From Prescottella defluvii (GTDB lineage: Bacteria > Actinomycetota > Actinomycetes > Mycobacteriales > Mycobacteriaceae), in assembly GCA_029690005.1 (NCBI GenBank), contig CP121458.1, positions 3,348,001-3,412,000 of the forward strand: a stretch of DNA of 64,000 nt. The letters are read 5' to 3'. Positions 37,007 through 47,353 of the stretch are shown one piece after another. The notes beneath the pieces were generated by a model. It saw only the letters and a list, made by a program, of their open reading frames with translations, had not been told where the DNA came from and ran no database searches. The position numbers were made by a program, and so were the translations under genes. Position 1 is the stretch's first letter; each line of letters starts with the position of its first letter.

Positions 37007-37455
37007 GCCCGTGCCCCGTTCTCTGCTGCAGTGACGGGCTTCCAGCGCCAGATGCTGCGGTCGCCGGTCTCGTCGGTGTCGAGGGTCTCGATGACCAGCT
37101 CGACGGGATTGCCGACCTTGAGGTCCGCGACACCGTAGCCGTCGGCGACCTGGCCGAGCACGACGAGGCCCTCGGGCAGTTCGACCGCCGCGAGCGCGAA
37201 CGGCACATACGGGTCCGTCGTCGCGATGTACGGGGCCGGCGGCTTGTACTGCGCGTCGGTGTACGACCACACCTTGCCGAAGCGGGACAGCTCGACGTCG
37301 TCGAACTCCTCACCGGAGCAGGCCGGGTTCTTGCAGAAGGTGGTCTCCCGCGGGAACGAGATCGTGCCGCAGGACCGGCACTTGGTGCCGATCAGGGCCG
37401 GCTCCGGCCCGGTGGTGAACCAGCCTTCGACGGCCGGTGTGGCGGTGTCGCTCAT
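37003..37455 (-). CDS. DUF35 zinc-ribbon/OB-fold protein, partner of the thiolase
   Basis: 150 residues, intact. The N-terminal rubredoxin-like zinc ribbon is CRSCGTISFP followed by FCKNPACSG; the OB-fold then starts at GKVWSYTDAQY. DUF35 proteins form heteromers with thiolase-like enzymes and stabilise or shape their active sites (as in the Ltp2-ChsH2 steroid aldolase). The stop overlaps the ATG of the thiolase gene by four bases, so both are made together. Confidence 0.88.
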   Translation of the reverse strand: MSDTATPAVEGWFTTGPEPALIGTKCRSCGTISFPRETTFCKNPACSGEEFDDVELSRFGKVWSYTDAQYKPPAPYIATTDPYVPFALAAVELPEGLVVLGQVADGYGVADLKVGNPVELVIETLDTDETGDRSIWRWKPVTAAENGARA

Positions 37456-37818
37456 GCAAACCTCATCTGCTTGTCGAGCCTGATCGGCCGGTCGTCAGAG
37501 GTGACCGGCATTGGAACGGGTTGCAGTATGGCATGAGTTAACTGATTCCCGATGTGGGATCCCATCCACCGGACGGCCTGCCGGTCGGAGCATGTCGTGG
37601 CCGATCCCGCCGCCCGCATCGGTCCGCCCAGTGGGACTCGTCGGGGAGCGGGTGGACGCCCCCGGAATCCGAACAAACGACCATATGCGACATAGGTGCC
37701 GCGAATCGGCCGCGCAACGCTCTGTCCTGCGGCGACACACGCTGTGATCGGGCGGTGGAAGTCCGTCACTGTCGGGCGACCGACCGTTAGGGTGAGTGCG
37801 ACTCGTCGGAGGTGCGCG
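37456..37818. promoter_or_regulatory. divergent intergenic region
   Basis: 363 bases between the OB-fold gene (minus) and the alpha/beta hydrolase gene (plus). No gene seen. TAGGGT at 37788-37793 is a candidate -10 for the hydrolase gene, which has GGAGG before its ATG. A small palindrome TGGGATCCCA lies near 37555. Nothing else was recognised. Confidence 0.4.
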
Positions 37819-38693
37819 ATGCCCAGAGTGACTGTCAGGCCGGAGGATCGGGTGATCAGTCTGCGAGACGGTCGGTCGATGGGATTCGCCGACTACGGAC
37901 CCGCGGACGGATTCGTCGTGGTCAACGCCCACGGCGAATTGTCGTGCCGCCTCGACGTCCGGGCGGCGACTCCGATCGCCGAGGCTGCCGGGGTTCGTCT
38001 GATCTCCCCGGATCGACCCGGGATCGGGCTCTCCGATCCCAGTCCTGGCCGCACGGTGCTCGACTGGGCCGCCGACGTCGAACAGCTACTCGATCGGCTC
38101 GGCGTCGAGCGTGTGGGTGTACTGGGGTGGTCGATGGGTGGCCAGTACGCCGCGGGTCTCGGCTATGCGCTGGCATCGCGGATCAGTCGAGTCGCCATCG
38201 TGACGGGGGCGCTGCCGTTGACCGAGGACGGCGCGATCGCCCGATTGGGGGCGATGGACCGCTGGTGCACCCAGATCTTCAGGCGATGTCCGGCCCTGGC
38301 CACCGGATGGTTTCGGGGATGTCGCTCCTCTCCCGTTCGATGCCGAAGCAGTTCGCGCGCTTCACGGCGCGCGCGGTCGGATCGACCGACGCCGAGGTGG
38401 TGGAGGACGTCCTCGACGAGTTGGTTGCAATGACCGGTGAGGGGCTGCGTATCCCGTCCGGCGTGGTGGAGGACTGACCGGGCGTGGTCGAGGCCCTGGG
38501 GCTTCGCACCGGAGGATCTCGATGTTCCGGTCGACGTGTGGTGGGCGCCACGGACCGACACGTCCCCAAGGAGTGGGTCACGGAGTTGGCGAGTCGAATC
38601 CCCAAGTCCACCTTGAACATCGGCATGGGCGGCCAGTTCTTCGCGCACCTGCAGTATCGCGCGATCCTGGACTCGCTCGCCGAGACGGCGTGA
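37819..38693 (+). CDS. alpha/beta hydrolase, three frame breaks
   Basis: About 290 residues. The nucleophile elbow is LGWSMGGQYAAG (GxSxG); the oxyanion region is VVNAHGELSCRLD; SPDRPGIGLSDPS is a typical alpha/beta hydrolase loop; the acid probably lies in VGATDRHVPKEW and the histidine in GGQFFAHL. Breaks: a base missing near 38320 (TGWFRG-MSLLSRSMPKQF), an extra G at about 38476, where a TAC codon reads TGAC and gives a false stop, and a G missing near 38541 (VDVW-VGATDRHV). Substrate unknown. GGAGG precedes ATG 37819. Confidence 0.83.
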
Positions 38694-38778
38694 GGGCCGT
38701 CGCTACATGGATATCGGGTATCCGGGCCGGCGGCGCGGTGGTGACGCATCGACCAGCTCTCGGCTGGTTCGCATGCGG

Positions 38779-38852
38779 TGCCCTCGGTGAGACTCGAACT
38801 CACACTGCACGGGTTTTGAATCCGTTTCCTCTGCCAATTGGGATACGAGGGC
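38779..38852 (-). tRNA. tRNA-Leu (CAA), short variable arm
   Basis: Minus-strand cloverleaf: acceptor stem GCCCTCG/CGAGGGC, anticodon loop TTCAAAA with anticodon CAA, T arm GTGAG-TTCGAGT-CTCAC, discriminator A. CCA is not encoded. The variable loop is only about five bases (GCAGT), unlike the long arm of normal tRNA-Leu, and the anticodon stem closes with an A-C mismatch; one D-stem pair is also imperfect. It lies between the hydrolase gene and pdtaR. Confidence 0.75.
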
Positions 38853-38956
38853 GTGCGGGTTCCCACTTAGAAGATCACGGCCCACAGTCAAACCACCGGT
38901 ACCCTCGAAACGTTCGCGCCCTGATCGGCGGGCGCCGATCAGAGGAGAACGTCACC

Positions 38957-39646
38957 ATGAACGCTACCGCTCCGCAGGGCACGGAACGACAGCCGCGGCG
39001 CGTGGTGGTGGCGGAAGACGAGGCGCTCATCAGGCTCGACCTCGTCGAGATGCTCCGGGAAGAGGGCTACGACGTCGTCGGTGAGGCCGGGACGGGCAGC
39101 GTGCCGTCGAGTTGGCGGAAGAGCTGCGCCCGGATCTGGTGATCATGGATGTGAAGATGCCGCGCCGCGACGGGATCGATGCCGCGTCGGAGATCGCAGC
39201 GAAAAGGATTGCGCCCGTGGTGATCCTGACCGCGTTCAGTCAGCGTGAGCTCGTCGAGCGTGCGCGCGACGCCGGGGCGATGGCCTACCTCGTCAAGCCG
39301 TTCTCCAAGGCCGACCTGGTGCCGGCGGTGGAACTGGCGGCGAGCCGGTTCACCGAGATCGCACTGCTCGAGCGGGGAGGTCTCGACGCTGTCCGACCGG
39401 CTCGAGACCCGCAAGGTCATCGAGCGGGCCAAGGGCATGCTCATGCAGTCGCAGGGGCTCAGCGAGCCGGAGGCGTTCAAGTGGATCCAGCGCGCCGCGA
39501 TGGATCGTCGGACGACGATGAAGGCGGTCGCCGAGGTGGTCCTCGACACGCTCGGGGTGGCGGCGCGGGCGAGTGAGTCCGTCCGGCGTACTCGCGACAC
39601 CCGACGCGCGGGGAGGAAGGACGTGCCTGTCGGCGCGGCTCCCTAG
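38957..39646 (+). CDS. pdtaR: PdtaR-type response regulator with ANTAR domain, two frame breaks
   Basis: Receiver domain followed by an RNA-binding ANTAR domain (Rv1626 family). The phosphorylated aspartate is in LVIMDVKMPRRDG, with acidic VVVAEDEAL at the N-terminus and the lysine in LVKPFSKADL. The ANTAR part includes RKVIERAKGMLMQSQGLSE and AFKWIQRAAMDRRTTMKAV. These proteins act as transcription antiterminators after phosphorylation by a PdtaS kinase. A base is missing near 39087 (VGEAG-DGQRAVELAEEL), and a G is extra near 39375 (LLER-EVSTLSDRLETRK). The C-terminus is about 25 residues longer than Rv1626. Its stop overlaps the polA -10 element. Confidence 0.92.
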
Positions 39647-39657
39647 ACTGGTCAACC
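39644..39657 (+). promoter_or_regulatory. leaderless promoter candidate for polA
   Basis: TAGACT (39644-39649) overlaps the pdtaR stop codon and is followed by eight bases and the GTG start of polA, with no Shine-Dalgarno sequence. Confidence 0.4.
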
Positions 39658-42397
39658 GTGAGCCCCGCAACCACTTCCTCGTCCACCACCTCCGCGACTG
39701 CTGACGCGTCCGGCACCGACCGGCCGACGCTGCTGCTCCTCGATGGTCACTCGCTCGCCTACCGCGCGTTCTTCGCGTTGCCGGCCGAGAACTTCAAGAC
39801 GCACAGTGGGCAGTCGACGAACGCGGTGTACGGGTTCACGTCGATGCTCATCAACCTGCTGCGCGACGAACAGCCGACGCACGTCGCGGCCGCGTTCGAC
39901 GTGTCGCGGCAGACGTTCCGCGCCGAGGCGTTCCCCGAGTACAAGGCGAACCGCAGCAAGACCCCGGACGAGTTCAAGGGGCAGGTCGAGATCACCAAGG
40001 ACGTCCTCGGCGCCATGGGCATCCCGGTGATGGCCATCGAGCGTTACGAGGCCGACGACATCATCGCCACGCTCACTACGCAGGCCACCGCGCTCGGCTA
40101 TCGCGTGCTCGTCGTGACCGGCGACCGGGACTCGCTGCAGCTGGTCACCGACGACGTCACCGTGCTCTACCCGCGCAAGGGCGTCTCCGACCTCACCCGG
40201 TTCACGCCCGCGGCGGTCGAGGAGAAGTATGGACTCACACCGCAGCAGTACCCGGACTACGCGGCGCTGCGCGGCGACCCGAGCGACAACCTCCCAGGCA
40301 TCCCCGGCGTCGGCGAGAAGACCGCGGCCAAGTGGATCCGCGAGTACGGCTCGCTCGAGAACCTCGTCAACGACGTCGACAAGGTGCGCGGCAAGGTGGG
40401 CGACTCGCTGCGCGCGAACCTGAACAGCGTCGTGCTCAATCGGCAGCTGACCGAGATGGTGCGCGACGTCTCGCTGCCGTACACCCCGGACCAGCTGGCG
40501 CTGGCGCCGTGGGACCGCGAACGAATCCACGCGCTGTTCGACGACCTCGAGTTCAAGGTGCTGCGGGATCGACTGTTCGCGACGCTCAGCTCCGCCGGGC
40601 CGGAGGCCGAGGAGGGCTTCGAGGTGCGCGGCCGCGCGCTGGCACCGGGCGAGGTCGCGGCGTGGATCGCCGAGCACGCGTCGACGGGGAGCGGCACGGA
40701 CTGTCCGTCGTCGGAGCCGGCACGCCGTACGGTGGCGACGTCACGGCCGTCGCGATCGCGGCCTCCGACGGCGAGGGCGCCTGACATCCCGACCACCACG
40801 GTGACGCCCGAGGACGAGGCCGCGCTGGTGGCCTGGCTCGCCGACGCGGAGCAGCCCAAGGCGCTCCACGAGGCCGAAGCGCGCGATGCACGCGCTGTGG
40901 GGACGCGGGTGGACCCTCGCCGGGTTGACCAGCGACACCGCGCTCGCCGCGTACCTGGTGCGGCCCGGGCAGCGCAGCTTCAACCTCGACGACCTGTCCC
41001 TGCGTTACCTCAAGCGCGAGCTGCGCGTGGAAGAGTCGGGCAGCAACAGCTTTCGCTGCTGGACGACGAAGAGGCCGCGGACGCGGAGGCCGCCGAGGGC
41101 GAGATTCTGCGCGCGCGTGCCGTCGTCGACCTCGCCGCCGCGCTCGACACCGAGCTGGCCGACATCGAGGCGACCGGGCTGCTGGCCGACATGGAGCTGC
41201 CGCTGCTCCAGGTGCTCGCCGAACTGGAGGCGACCGGTATCGCGGTCGACACCGACCACCTGAACGATCTGCAGTCGACGTTCGCGGCGCGGGTAGCCGA
41301 GGCCGCGGACTCCGCGTACGAGGTGATCGGTAAGCAGATCAACCTCGGTTCGCCGAAGCAGTTGCAGGTGGTGTTGTTCGACGAACTCGACATGCCCAAG
41401 ACCAAGAAGACGAAGACTGGCTACACCACCGACGCAGACGCGTTGCAGTCACTGTTCGAGAAGACTCAACACCCGTTCCTTCGAGCACCTGCTGGCGCAC
41501 CGCGACGCCACGCGCCTGAAGGTCACGGTCGACGGGCTGCTCAAGACCGTTGCCGAGGACGGTCGGATCCACACCACGTTCAACCAGACGGTCGCCGCCA
41601 CGGGCCGGCTGTCGTCGACCGAGCCGAACCTGCAGAACATCCCGGTCCGCACCGACGCCGGCCGGCAGATCCGCGACGGCTTCGTCGTCGGGGAAGGCTT
41701 CGAGACCTTGCTCACCGCGGACTACAGCCAGATCGAGATGCGCATCATGGCGCACCTCTCGCGCGACGAGGGGCTGATCGAGGCGTTCAACACCGGCGAG
41801 GACCTGCACAGCTTCGTGGGCTCGCGGGCGTTCGGCGTGCCGATGGAGGAGGTCACGCCGGAGCTGCGCCGGCGCGTCAAGGCCATGTCGTACGGCCTGG
41901 CCTACGGACTGAGCGCGTTCGGGCTCGCCGCGCAGCTCAAGATCTCGACCGAGGAAGCCCGGCAGCAGATGGAGGCGTACTTCGCTCGATTCGGTGGCGT
42001 CCGCGACTACCTGCACGAGGTCGTCGAGCAGGCCCGCAAGGTCGGCTACACCGAGACGCTGTTCGGGCGGCGCCGCTACCTGCCCGACCTCAACAGCGAC
42101 AACCGGCAGCGCCGCGAGGTCGCAGAGCGGGCCGCACTCGACGCGCCCATCCAGGGCACGGCCGCGGACATCATCAAGGTCGCGATGATCGACGTGCAGC
42201 GGGCGCTGCAGGAGGCGGGGCTGAAGTCGCGGATGCTGCTGCAGGTGCACGACGAACTCGTGCTCGAGGTCGCAACCGGCGAACGCGACGCGGTGGAGGC
42301 GTTGGTGCGGGACAAGATGGCGTCCGCGATCGCGCTGTCGGTGCCGCTCGAGGTGTCGGTCGGCACCGGACGTAGCTGGGACGCCGCCGCGCACTGA
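39658..42397 (+). CDS. polA: DNA polymerase I, five frame breaks
   Basis: About 910 residues. The N-terminal 5' nuclease domain has LLLLDGHSLAYRAFFAL, RYEADDIIATL, TGDRDSLQLV and GIPGVGEKTA; a degenerate 3' exonuclease domain follows; the polymerase domain has RLSSTEPNLQNIPVRT, ADYSQIEMRIMAHLS, KAMSYGLAYGLSAFGLA and the catalytic VHDELVLEV. Breaks: G missing near 40690, extra G at about 40782 (TAC read as TGAC), extra G near 40876 (HEA-KRAMHALWGRGW), base missing near 41039 (EESG-QQQLSLLDDEE), extra C near 41484 (HPFL-EHLLAHRD). Repair and Okazaki-fragment processing. Same position as Rv1629. Confidence 0.96.
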
Positions 42398-42421
42398 TCT
42401 GTGCGCGGGACGGCGTCCCAG
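42376..42421. terminator. hairpin overlapping the polA stop codon
   Basis: Left arm 42376-42394 is the last part of polA; loop TGATCT includes the stop codon; right arm 42401-42421 pairs over 19 bases apart from a 2-base bulge. It lies between convergent polA and trxA. Confidence 0.65.
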
Positions 42422-42444
42422 TAGATGCTGCAGTCAGGCGTCGC

Positions 42445-42816
42445 TCAGTTGCCGGAAGGTGACTGAGCGGCGATCTGCTGGCGGACCTCGTCCATGTCGA
42501 GGGCCTTGACCTGCGTGATCAGATCCTCGAGTGCGGCGGGCGGAAGCGCACCGGCCTGGTTGAACACGAGGATGCCGTCACGAAAGGCCATGATGGTCGG
42601 GATCGATCGGATCCCGGCGCCAGCGGCGAACTCCTGCTCGGCCTCGGTGTCCATCTTGCCGTGGACGATGTCGGCGTGCTTGTCCGACGAGGCCTCGAAG
42701 GTGGGAGCGAAGGAGCGGCACGGGCCGCACCACGACGCCCAGAAGTCGACGAGGACGATGTCGTTGTCCTCGATGGTCTGCTTGAAGTTCTGCTGGGTCA
42801 GGGTCTGGGTAGCCAC
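42445..42816 (-). CDS. trxA: thioredoxin
   Basis: 123 residues, intact. GTG 42816 follows GGAAAGGAC and gives VATQTLTQQNFKQ. The redox motif is FWASWCGPCRSF; the cis-proline is in IRSIPTIMAF. The C-terminus is somewhat longer than the 105-residue E. coli protein (KALDMDEVRQQIAAQSPSGN), which is common in actinobacteria. A cytosolic disulfide reductase that needs thioredoxin reductase, not encoded here. Confidence 0.93.
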   Translation of the reverse strand: MATQTLTQQNFKQTIEDNDIVLVDFWASWCGPCRSFAPTFEASSDKHADIVHGKMDTEAEQEFAAGAGIRSIPTIMAFRDGILVFNQAGALPPAALEDLITQVKALDMDEVRQQIAAQSPSGN

Positions 42817-42929
42817 GAAGGGTCCTTTCCGGGGAGTAGGTCGGATGTCTGGTCCGTTGGCCAGTGCAACGCTCCCGCCCGGAGAATTCTTCCGCATGCC
42901 CGGATCCGGGAGGACCGGGCCACTCCACG

Positions 42930-43457
42930 TCACGGCCGGCGGGTGATCCGCCACTCCCGTTTGGCGACCGAATCCCAGCGCCGGACGCCGTCGGACGTGC
43001 CGACTACGTCGCGATTGCCGGCGCGGGTGACGACGACGGCAGTGCCCAGGTCGGTCGCCGGGATCCGCCGCGACAGCGTCACGTGCGGTGTCCACTCGCC
43101 GGGAACGATGTGCGGCGGGACACCCTCGCAGTCCATCATCAGCTCGTAGACGATGCGCTGCAACGTCAGCAGCTCGGTGGTCGGCACGACCAGTCGGGCG
43201 AGGGTGAGACGGCGGCCACCGAACACCACCACCCCGCCCAGGCGCAGCGGTAGCGGCGCCGACGGCAACTCCCGCGCGAGGGCGGCGTCCACGTCGGGCG
43301 GTATCCGGCTCGCCACCCCCAGCGTGACGTGCGGTCGATTCGATTCGGCCGTGATGCGGTCCTGGCTGGGCAGGCGCGCGGCGGACAGGCGGCGCCACTC
43401 GGCTCGCACGGTCGCGTCGACATCGCTGTCGAGAAGCAACTCCACGGACTGGACCAT
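42930..43457 (-). CDS. 2'-5' RNA ligase/LigT-like 2H phosphoesterase
   Basis: 175 residues, intact. The two HxT motifs of the 2H superfamily are RPHVTLGVA near residue 50 and TPHVTLSRR near 130. ATG 43457 begins MVQSVELLLDSDVDATVRAEW. Members act on 2',3'-cyclic phosphates or join RNA 2'-5'; the biological substrate is unknown. Its start codon is only 20 bases from that of the divergent dehydrogenase gene, so their promoters and untranslated regions must overlap the coding regions. Confidence 0.85.
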   Translation of the reverse strand: MVQSVELLLDSDVDATVRAEWRRLSAARLPSQDRITAESNRPHVTLGVASRIPPDVDAALARELPSAPLPLRLGGVVVFGGRRLTLARLVVPTTELLTLQRIVYELMMDCEGVPPHIVPGEWTPHVTLSRRIPATDLGTAVVVTRAGNRDVVGTSDGVRRWDSVAKREWRITRRP

Positions 43458-43477
43458 CGTGAGTAATCGATTGTCGG

Positions 43478-44564
43478 ATGACCAGTCCTGATGCAACGAA
43501 TCCCCGGATCGGTTTGTTGCAGGGCGACGGCATCGGGCGGAGATCGTGCCCGCGACCCGAGACGTCGTCGACGCGGCGATGGCCGCGGTGGGGCTGCCGG
43601 AGGTCGACTGGGTTCCGCTGCCGATCGGGTTCGCCGCGATCCCCACCTACGGCACGCCGACACCGGAGCACACGCTCGTCGAACTCGCCGCGCTCGATTC
43701 GTGGATCCTCGGCCCCCACGACAGCGCGTCCTACCCCGAGCCGTTCCAGATGCAGCTGACCCCGGGCGGCGCGATCCGCAAACGGTTCGACCTCTACGCG
43801 AACATCCGGCCCGCGCGCGCTCTGCCGGGGGTGCGCGCGGTGTCGCCTCGGATGGATCTGGTGATCGTCCGGGAGAACACCGAGGGCTTCTACGCCGACC
43901 GGAATATGTTCGCCGGCAGCGGCGAATTCATGCCCACCCCGGACGTCGCCATGGCCGTCGGCGTCGTCACGCGGCAGGCCTGCGAACGCATCGCCCGCAC
44001 CGCCTTCGAGCTGGCCCGTCGCCGACGCAAGCGGGTCACGGTGGTGCACAAGGCCAACGTGCTCTCCACTACGACCGGGCTGTTCCGGGACGTATGCCGC
44101 GAGGTCGGGCAGCACTATCCGGATGTCGAGATCGACGACGAGCACGTCGACGCGATGGCCGCGTACCTCGTGCGGCGGGGCGAGGAGTACGACGTCGTCG
44201 TCACCGAGAACATGTTCGGCGACATCCTGTCCGACCTCGCGGGGAGCTGTCGGGCTCACTCGGAACCGCCGCGTCGATCAACGCGTCCGAGGCCAAGGCG
44301 ATGGCGCAGGCCGCGCACGGGGCGGCCCCCGACATCTCCGGCCACAACCGCGCCAACCCGACCGCGCTCATCCTGTCGGCGGCCATGCTCCTCGAGTGGC
44401 TCGGATCCACCCGGCACGAGGCGGGCCTGGCCACCGCGGCCGCGCGGATTCGCAGCGCTGTCGAGCGCACCGTCGAGGCGGGTGTCGCCACCGCGGACCT
44501 CGGTGGTCTGGCATCGACGAGTGAGTTCACCGAATCGGTGATCGCGCGGGTGTTCCGGCGATGA
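43478..44564 (+). CDS. isocitrate/isopropylmalate dehydrogenase-family enzyme, two frame breaks
   Basis: About 361 residues. Family motifs: IGLLQGDGIG at the N-terminus, LYANIRPARALPG, LVIVRENTEGFYADRN, VTVVHKANVLSTTTGLFRDV, VVVTENMFGDILSDLAG and the coenzyme segment LGTAASINAS. The substrate loop (SGEFMPTPDVAMAVGVV) differs from classical LeuB, so tartrate, malate or homoisocitrate-like acids are possible. A base is missing near 43536 (GDGIG-AEIVPATRDVVD), and a G is missing near 44240 (DLAG-ELSGSLGTAA). Divergent from the LigT-like gene; the ABC transporter genes follow. Confidence 0.85.
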
Positions 44565-44644
44565 ACGCCGCCCGCCGTCGAACGTACGACCGGCGAACGA
44601 GTAAGGTTTCCGGGTCCATTGAGCCGAGACAGGAGGAACATGCG

Positions 44645-45570
44645 ATGCGCGGACGAACGTCCGGCGCCACTCGTGGCGTTCGCGCGAGGTTCGTTCGAGC
44701 GATCATCGCAGTGTCGACCGCCGTCGTGGCATTCGGCGTCGCGGGGTGTGTGACGAACAACGAGGGCCTGGTGCCTGTGATCTCGGGTGTCGAGGTCAAT
44801 CGCGTCGCCGCTATCGCCGACCAGCTCCCGCCGCAGGTCGCGCAGTCCGGCGTTTGGTGGTGGGTGTCAACACTCCCTATGCGCCCAACGAGTTCAAGGA
44901 CGAGGCCGGCAACATTGTCGGCTTCGACGTCGACCTGATGAAGGCAGTCGGCGAGGTTCTGGGGTTGACCATCGACCTCAAGCAGGCCGACTTCGACAAG
45001 ATCATTCCCGCCGTCCAGGCCGGGACGTTCAACGTGGGGATGTCGTCGTTCACCGACACCCTCGAACGCGAACAGTCGGTGGACTTCGTCACCTACTACA
45101 GTGCCGGCGTCCAGTGGGCCCAGCGTCCGGACGGTGCGATCGATCCGAACAACGCGTGTGGGCTGCGCGTCGGTGTGCAGACCACGACCATCGAGGACCT
45201 CGATGATGTGCCGAGGAAGAGCGATGCATGCGTCGCCGCCGGAAAGCCCCCTATCGACAAGATCAAGTACGACAGCCAGGACGACGTCGCGAACGCGCTG
45301 ATCCTCGGCCGGGTCGACGCGCTGTCGGCCGATTCCCCCGTCACCGCATACGCGATCAAGCGCAGCGGTGGCCGGATCGAGCCCGCCGGCCCGCTGTTCG
45401 ACTCCGCGCCCTACGGGTGGGTCGTCCCGAAGGGGTCACCGCTCGCGCCGGTGCTCCAGCAGGCGATGCAGTACCTCATCGACGGCGGTCAGTACCAGCG
45501 GATCGCTGAGGGTTGGGGCGTCGAGGCGGGCGTGATCGACAAGTCGGTCATCAACGGCGCGACGAGTTGA
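44645..45570 (+). CDS. glnH: amino-acid ABC transporter substrate-binding lipoprotein, one frame break
   Basis: About 308 residues. The signal peptide ends at lipobox FGVAGC, so the protein is lipid-anchored outside the membrane after Lgt processing. The SBP_bac_3 domain has VGVNTPYAPNEFKDEAGNI, GFDVDLMKAVGEVL, FNVGMSSFTDTLER and LRVGVQTTTIEDLDD. A T is missing near 44855 (QVAQSG-LVVGVNTPYAP). First of three transporter genes; glutamine, glutamate or another polar amino acid is likely, but specificity is inferred from the family. AGGAGGA precedes ATG 44645. Confidence 0.88.
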
Positions 45571-45593
45571 GTGCAGGAGAGAGACCTAAAGTC

Positions 45594-46579
45594 ATGTCAG
45601 GCAACGAAAGCCGATCATCCGGGGTCGCGGCGGCGACCGAGCCGGCGCCCATCAGAGCCGTTCCGCTGCGACACCCGGGGCGGTGGATCGCCGCCGTGAT
45701 CGTGCTGACGCTGTTCGGGTTGTTCGTCTACGGAGCGGCCACGAACGAGGCCTTCCACTGGGACGTGTACGGCCAGTACATCTTCGACAAGCGGATCACC
45801 GAGGCTGCGTGGAAGACGATCCAGCTGACCGTGCTCGCGATGACGATCGCCATCGTCCTGGGTGTGATCCTCGCGGTCATGCGTTTGTCGCCGATCCCGT
45901 TCTGCGTACGGCCGCATGGGTGTACCTGTGGGTGTTCCGCGGGACCCCGATCTACGTGCAGTTGGTGTTCTGGGGCCTGTTCCCGTCGATCTACAAGACG
46001 ATCGACCTCGGCATCCCGTTCGTGCACCAGTTCGCGCACATCGACATCCAGACGCTCAATGCCGCCTTCCTGTTCGCGGTGATCGGCCTGGCGCTCAACG
46101 AGGCCGCATACATGGCCGAATCGTCAGGGCCGGTGTCAATTCGGTGAGCGAAGGCCAGACCGAAGCGTCGACGGCGCTCGGCATGTCGTGGGCGCAGACC
46201 ATGCGTCGCACGGTGCTGCCGCAGGCTATGCGCGTGATCATCCCGCCCACGGGCAACGAGTTGATCAGCATGCTCAAGACCACCTCGCTGGTAGCGGCGG
46301 TGCCGTACACCGGAGAACTGTACGGTCGAGCTCGGGACATCTCGGGCGCGAACTTCTTTCCGATCCCGCTGCTACTCGTGGCCGCCCACGTGGTACCTCG
46401 CGATCACCAGCATCCTGATGATCGGGCAGTACTACCTCGAAGCGGTACTACTCGAAGGGCATCTCGCGGACCCTCACCGCACGTCAGTTGCAGGCCCTCG
46501 CCGACGCCCAGGGCCGTCCAGTCGCCGTCGACGCGGACGCCGAGACACTGCCCGAGACTCCCGGGGAGAACGCAAATGA
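45594..46579 (+). CDS. glnP: amino-acid ABC transporter permease (HisM/GlnP type), five frame breaks
   Basis: About 328 residues with a long soluble head, then about five helices. Key segments are [20 protein letters not shown] and the EAA loop [20 protein letters not shown], which contacts the ATPase. Breaks: base missing near 45892 ([14 protein letters not shown]), base missing near 46121 ([18 protein letters not shown]), extra C near 46389 ([19 protein letters not shown]), extra A near 46440 ([15 protein letters not shown]), and a missing base near 46562, after which PRGERK and TGA 46577-46579 overlap the glnQ ATG. The hydrophilic C-terminus is longer than usual. Confidence 0.88.
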
Positions 46580-47337
46580 CGCCGATGGTGAAGGCGGACC
46601 GGGTGTGCAAGAGCTACGGTGCGCTCCAGGTTCTGCGCGGGATCTCCCTGGAGATCGACCGCGGGCAGGTCTTGTGCCTCGTCGGCCCGTCCGGCTCCGG
46701 AAAGTCCACGTTTCTGCGCTGCATCAACCACCTCGAGCGCGTCGACGCCGGGCGGCTGTACGTCGACGGGGAGCTTGTCGGCTACGCCGAACGCGGCGAC
46801 AAGCTCTACGAACTCAGCCCCCGTGCGGCCGCCCGCCAGCGTCGCGACATCGGGATGGTGTTCCAGCACTTCAACCTGTTTCCGCACCGCACCGCGCTCG
46901 AGAACATCGTCGAGGCCCCCGTGCTGGTCAAGAAGGTGGCCCGCGCGAAGGCCGCCGACCGGGCTCGTGAGCTGCTCGATCGCGTCGGGCTGGCCGACAA
47001 GGCCGACGCGTACCCGGCCCAACTGTCGGGTGGGCAGCAGCAGCGGGTCGCCATTGCGCGTGCGCTCGCGATGGAGCCCAAGCTCATGCTCTTCGACGAG
47101 CCCACGTCCGCCCTCGATCCCGAGCTGGTCGGTGAAGTCCTCGGTGTGATGAAGCAGCTCGCGAAGGACGGCATGACGATGGTCGTCGTCACTCACGAGA
47201 TGGGCTTCGCCCGCGAGGTGGCCGACCAGTTGGTCTTCATGGACGGCGGTGTCGTCGTGGAGGCCGGTGAACCGCGCCAACTGCTCGCAAACCCGCAGCA
47301 AGACCGGACGAAAGCGTTCCTGTCGAACCTGCTCTGA
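46576..47337 (+). CDS. glnQ: amino-acid ABC transporter ATP-binding protein
   Basis: 253 residues, intact. Walker [20 protein letters not shown], signature [15 protein letters not shown], Walker [15 protein letters not shown] and H-loop [10 protein letters not shown]. Typical of the polar amino-acid uptake (PAAT) ATPases. ATG 46576 overlaps the permease stop. Confidence 0.94.
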   Translation: MTPMVKADRVCKSYGALQVLRGISLEIDRGQVLCLVGPSGSGKSTFLRCINHLERVDAGRLYVDGELVGYAERGDKLYELSPRAAARQRRDIGMVFQHFNLFPHRTALENIVEAPVLVKKVARAKAADRARELLDRVGLADKADAYPAQLSGGQQQRVAIARALAMEPKLMLFDEPTSALDPELVGEVLGVMKQLAKDGMTMVVVTHEMGFAREVADQLVFMDGGVVVEAGEPRQLLANPQQDRTKAFLSNLL

Positions 47338-47353
47338 GGCGCCGGGCGGGGGC

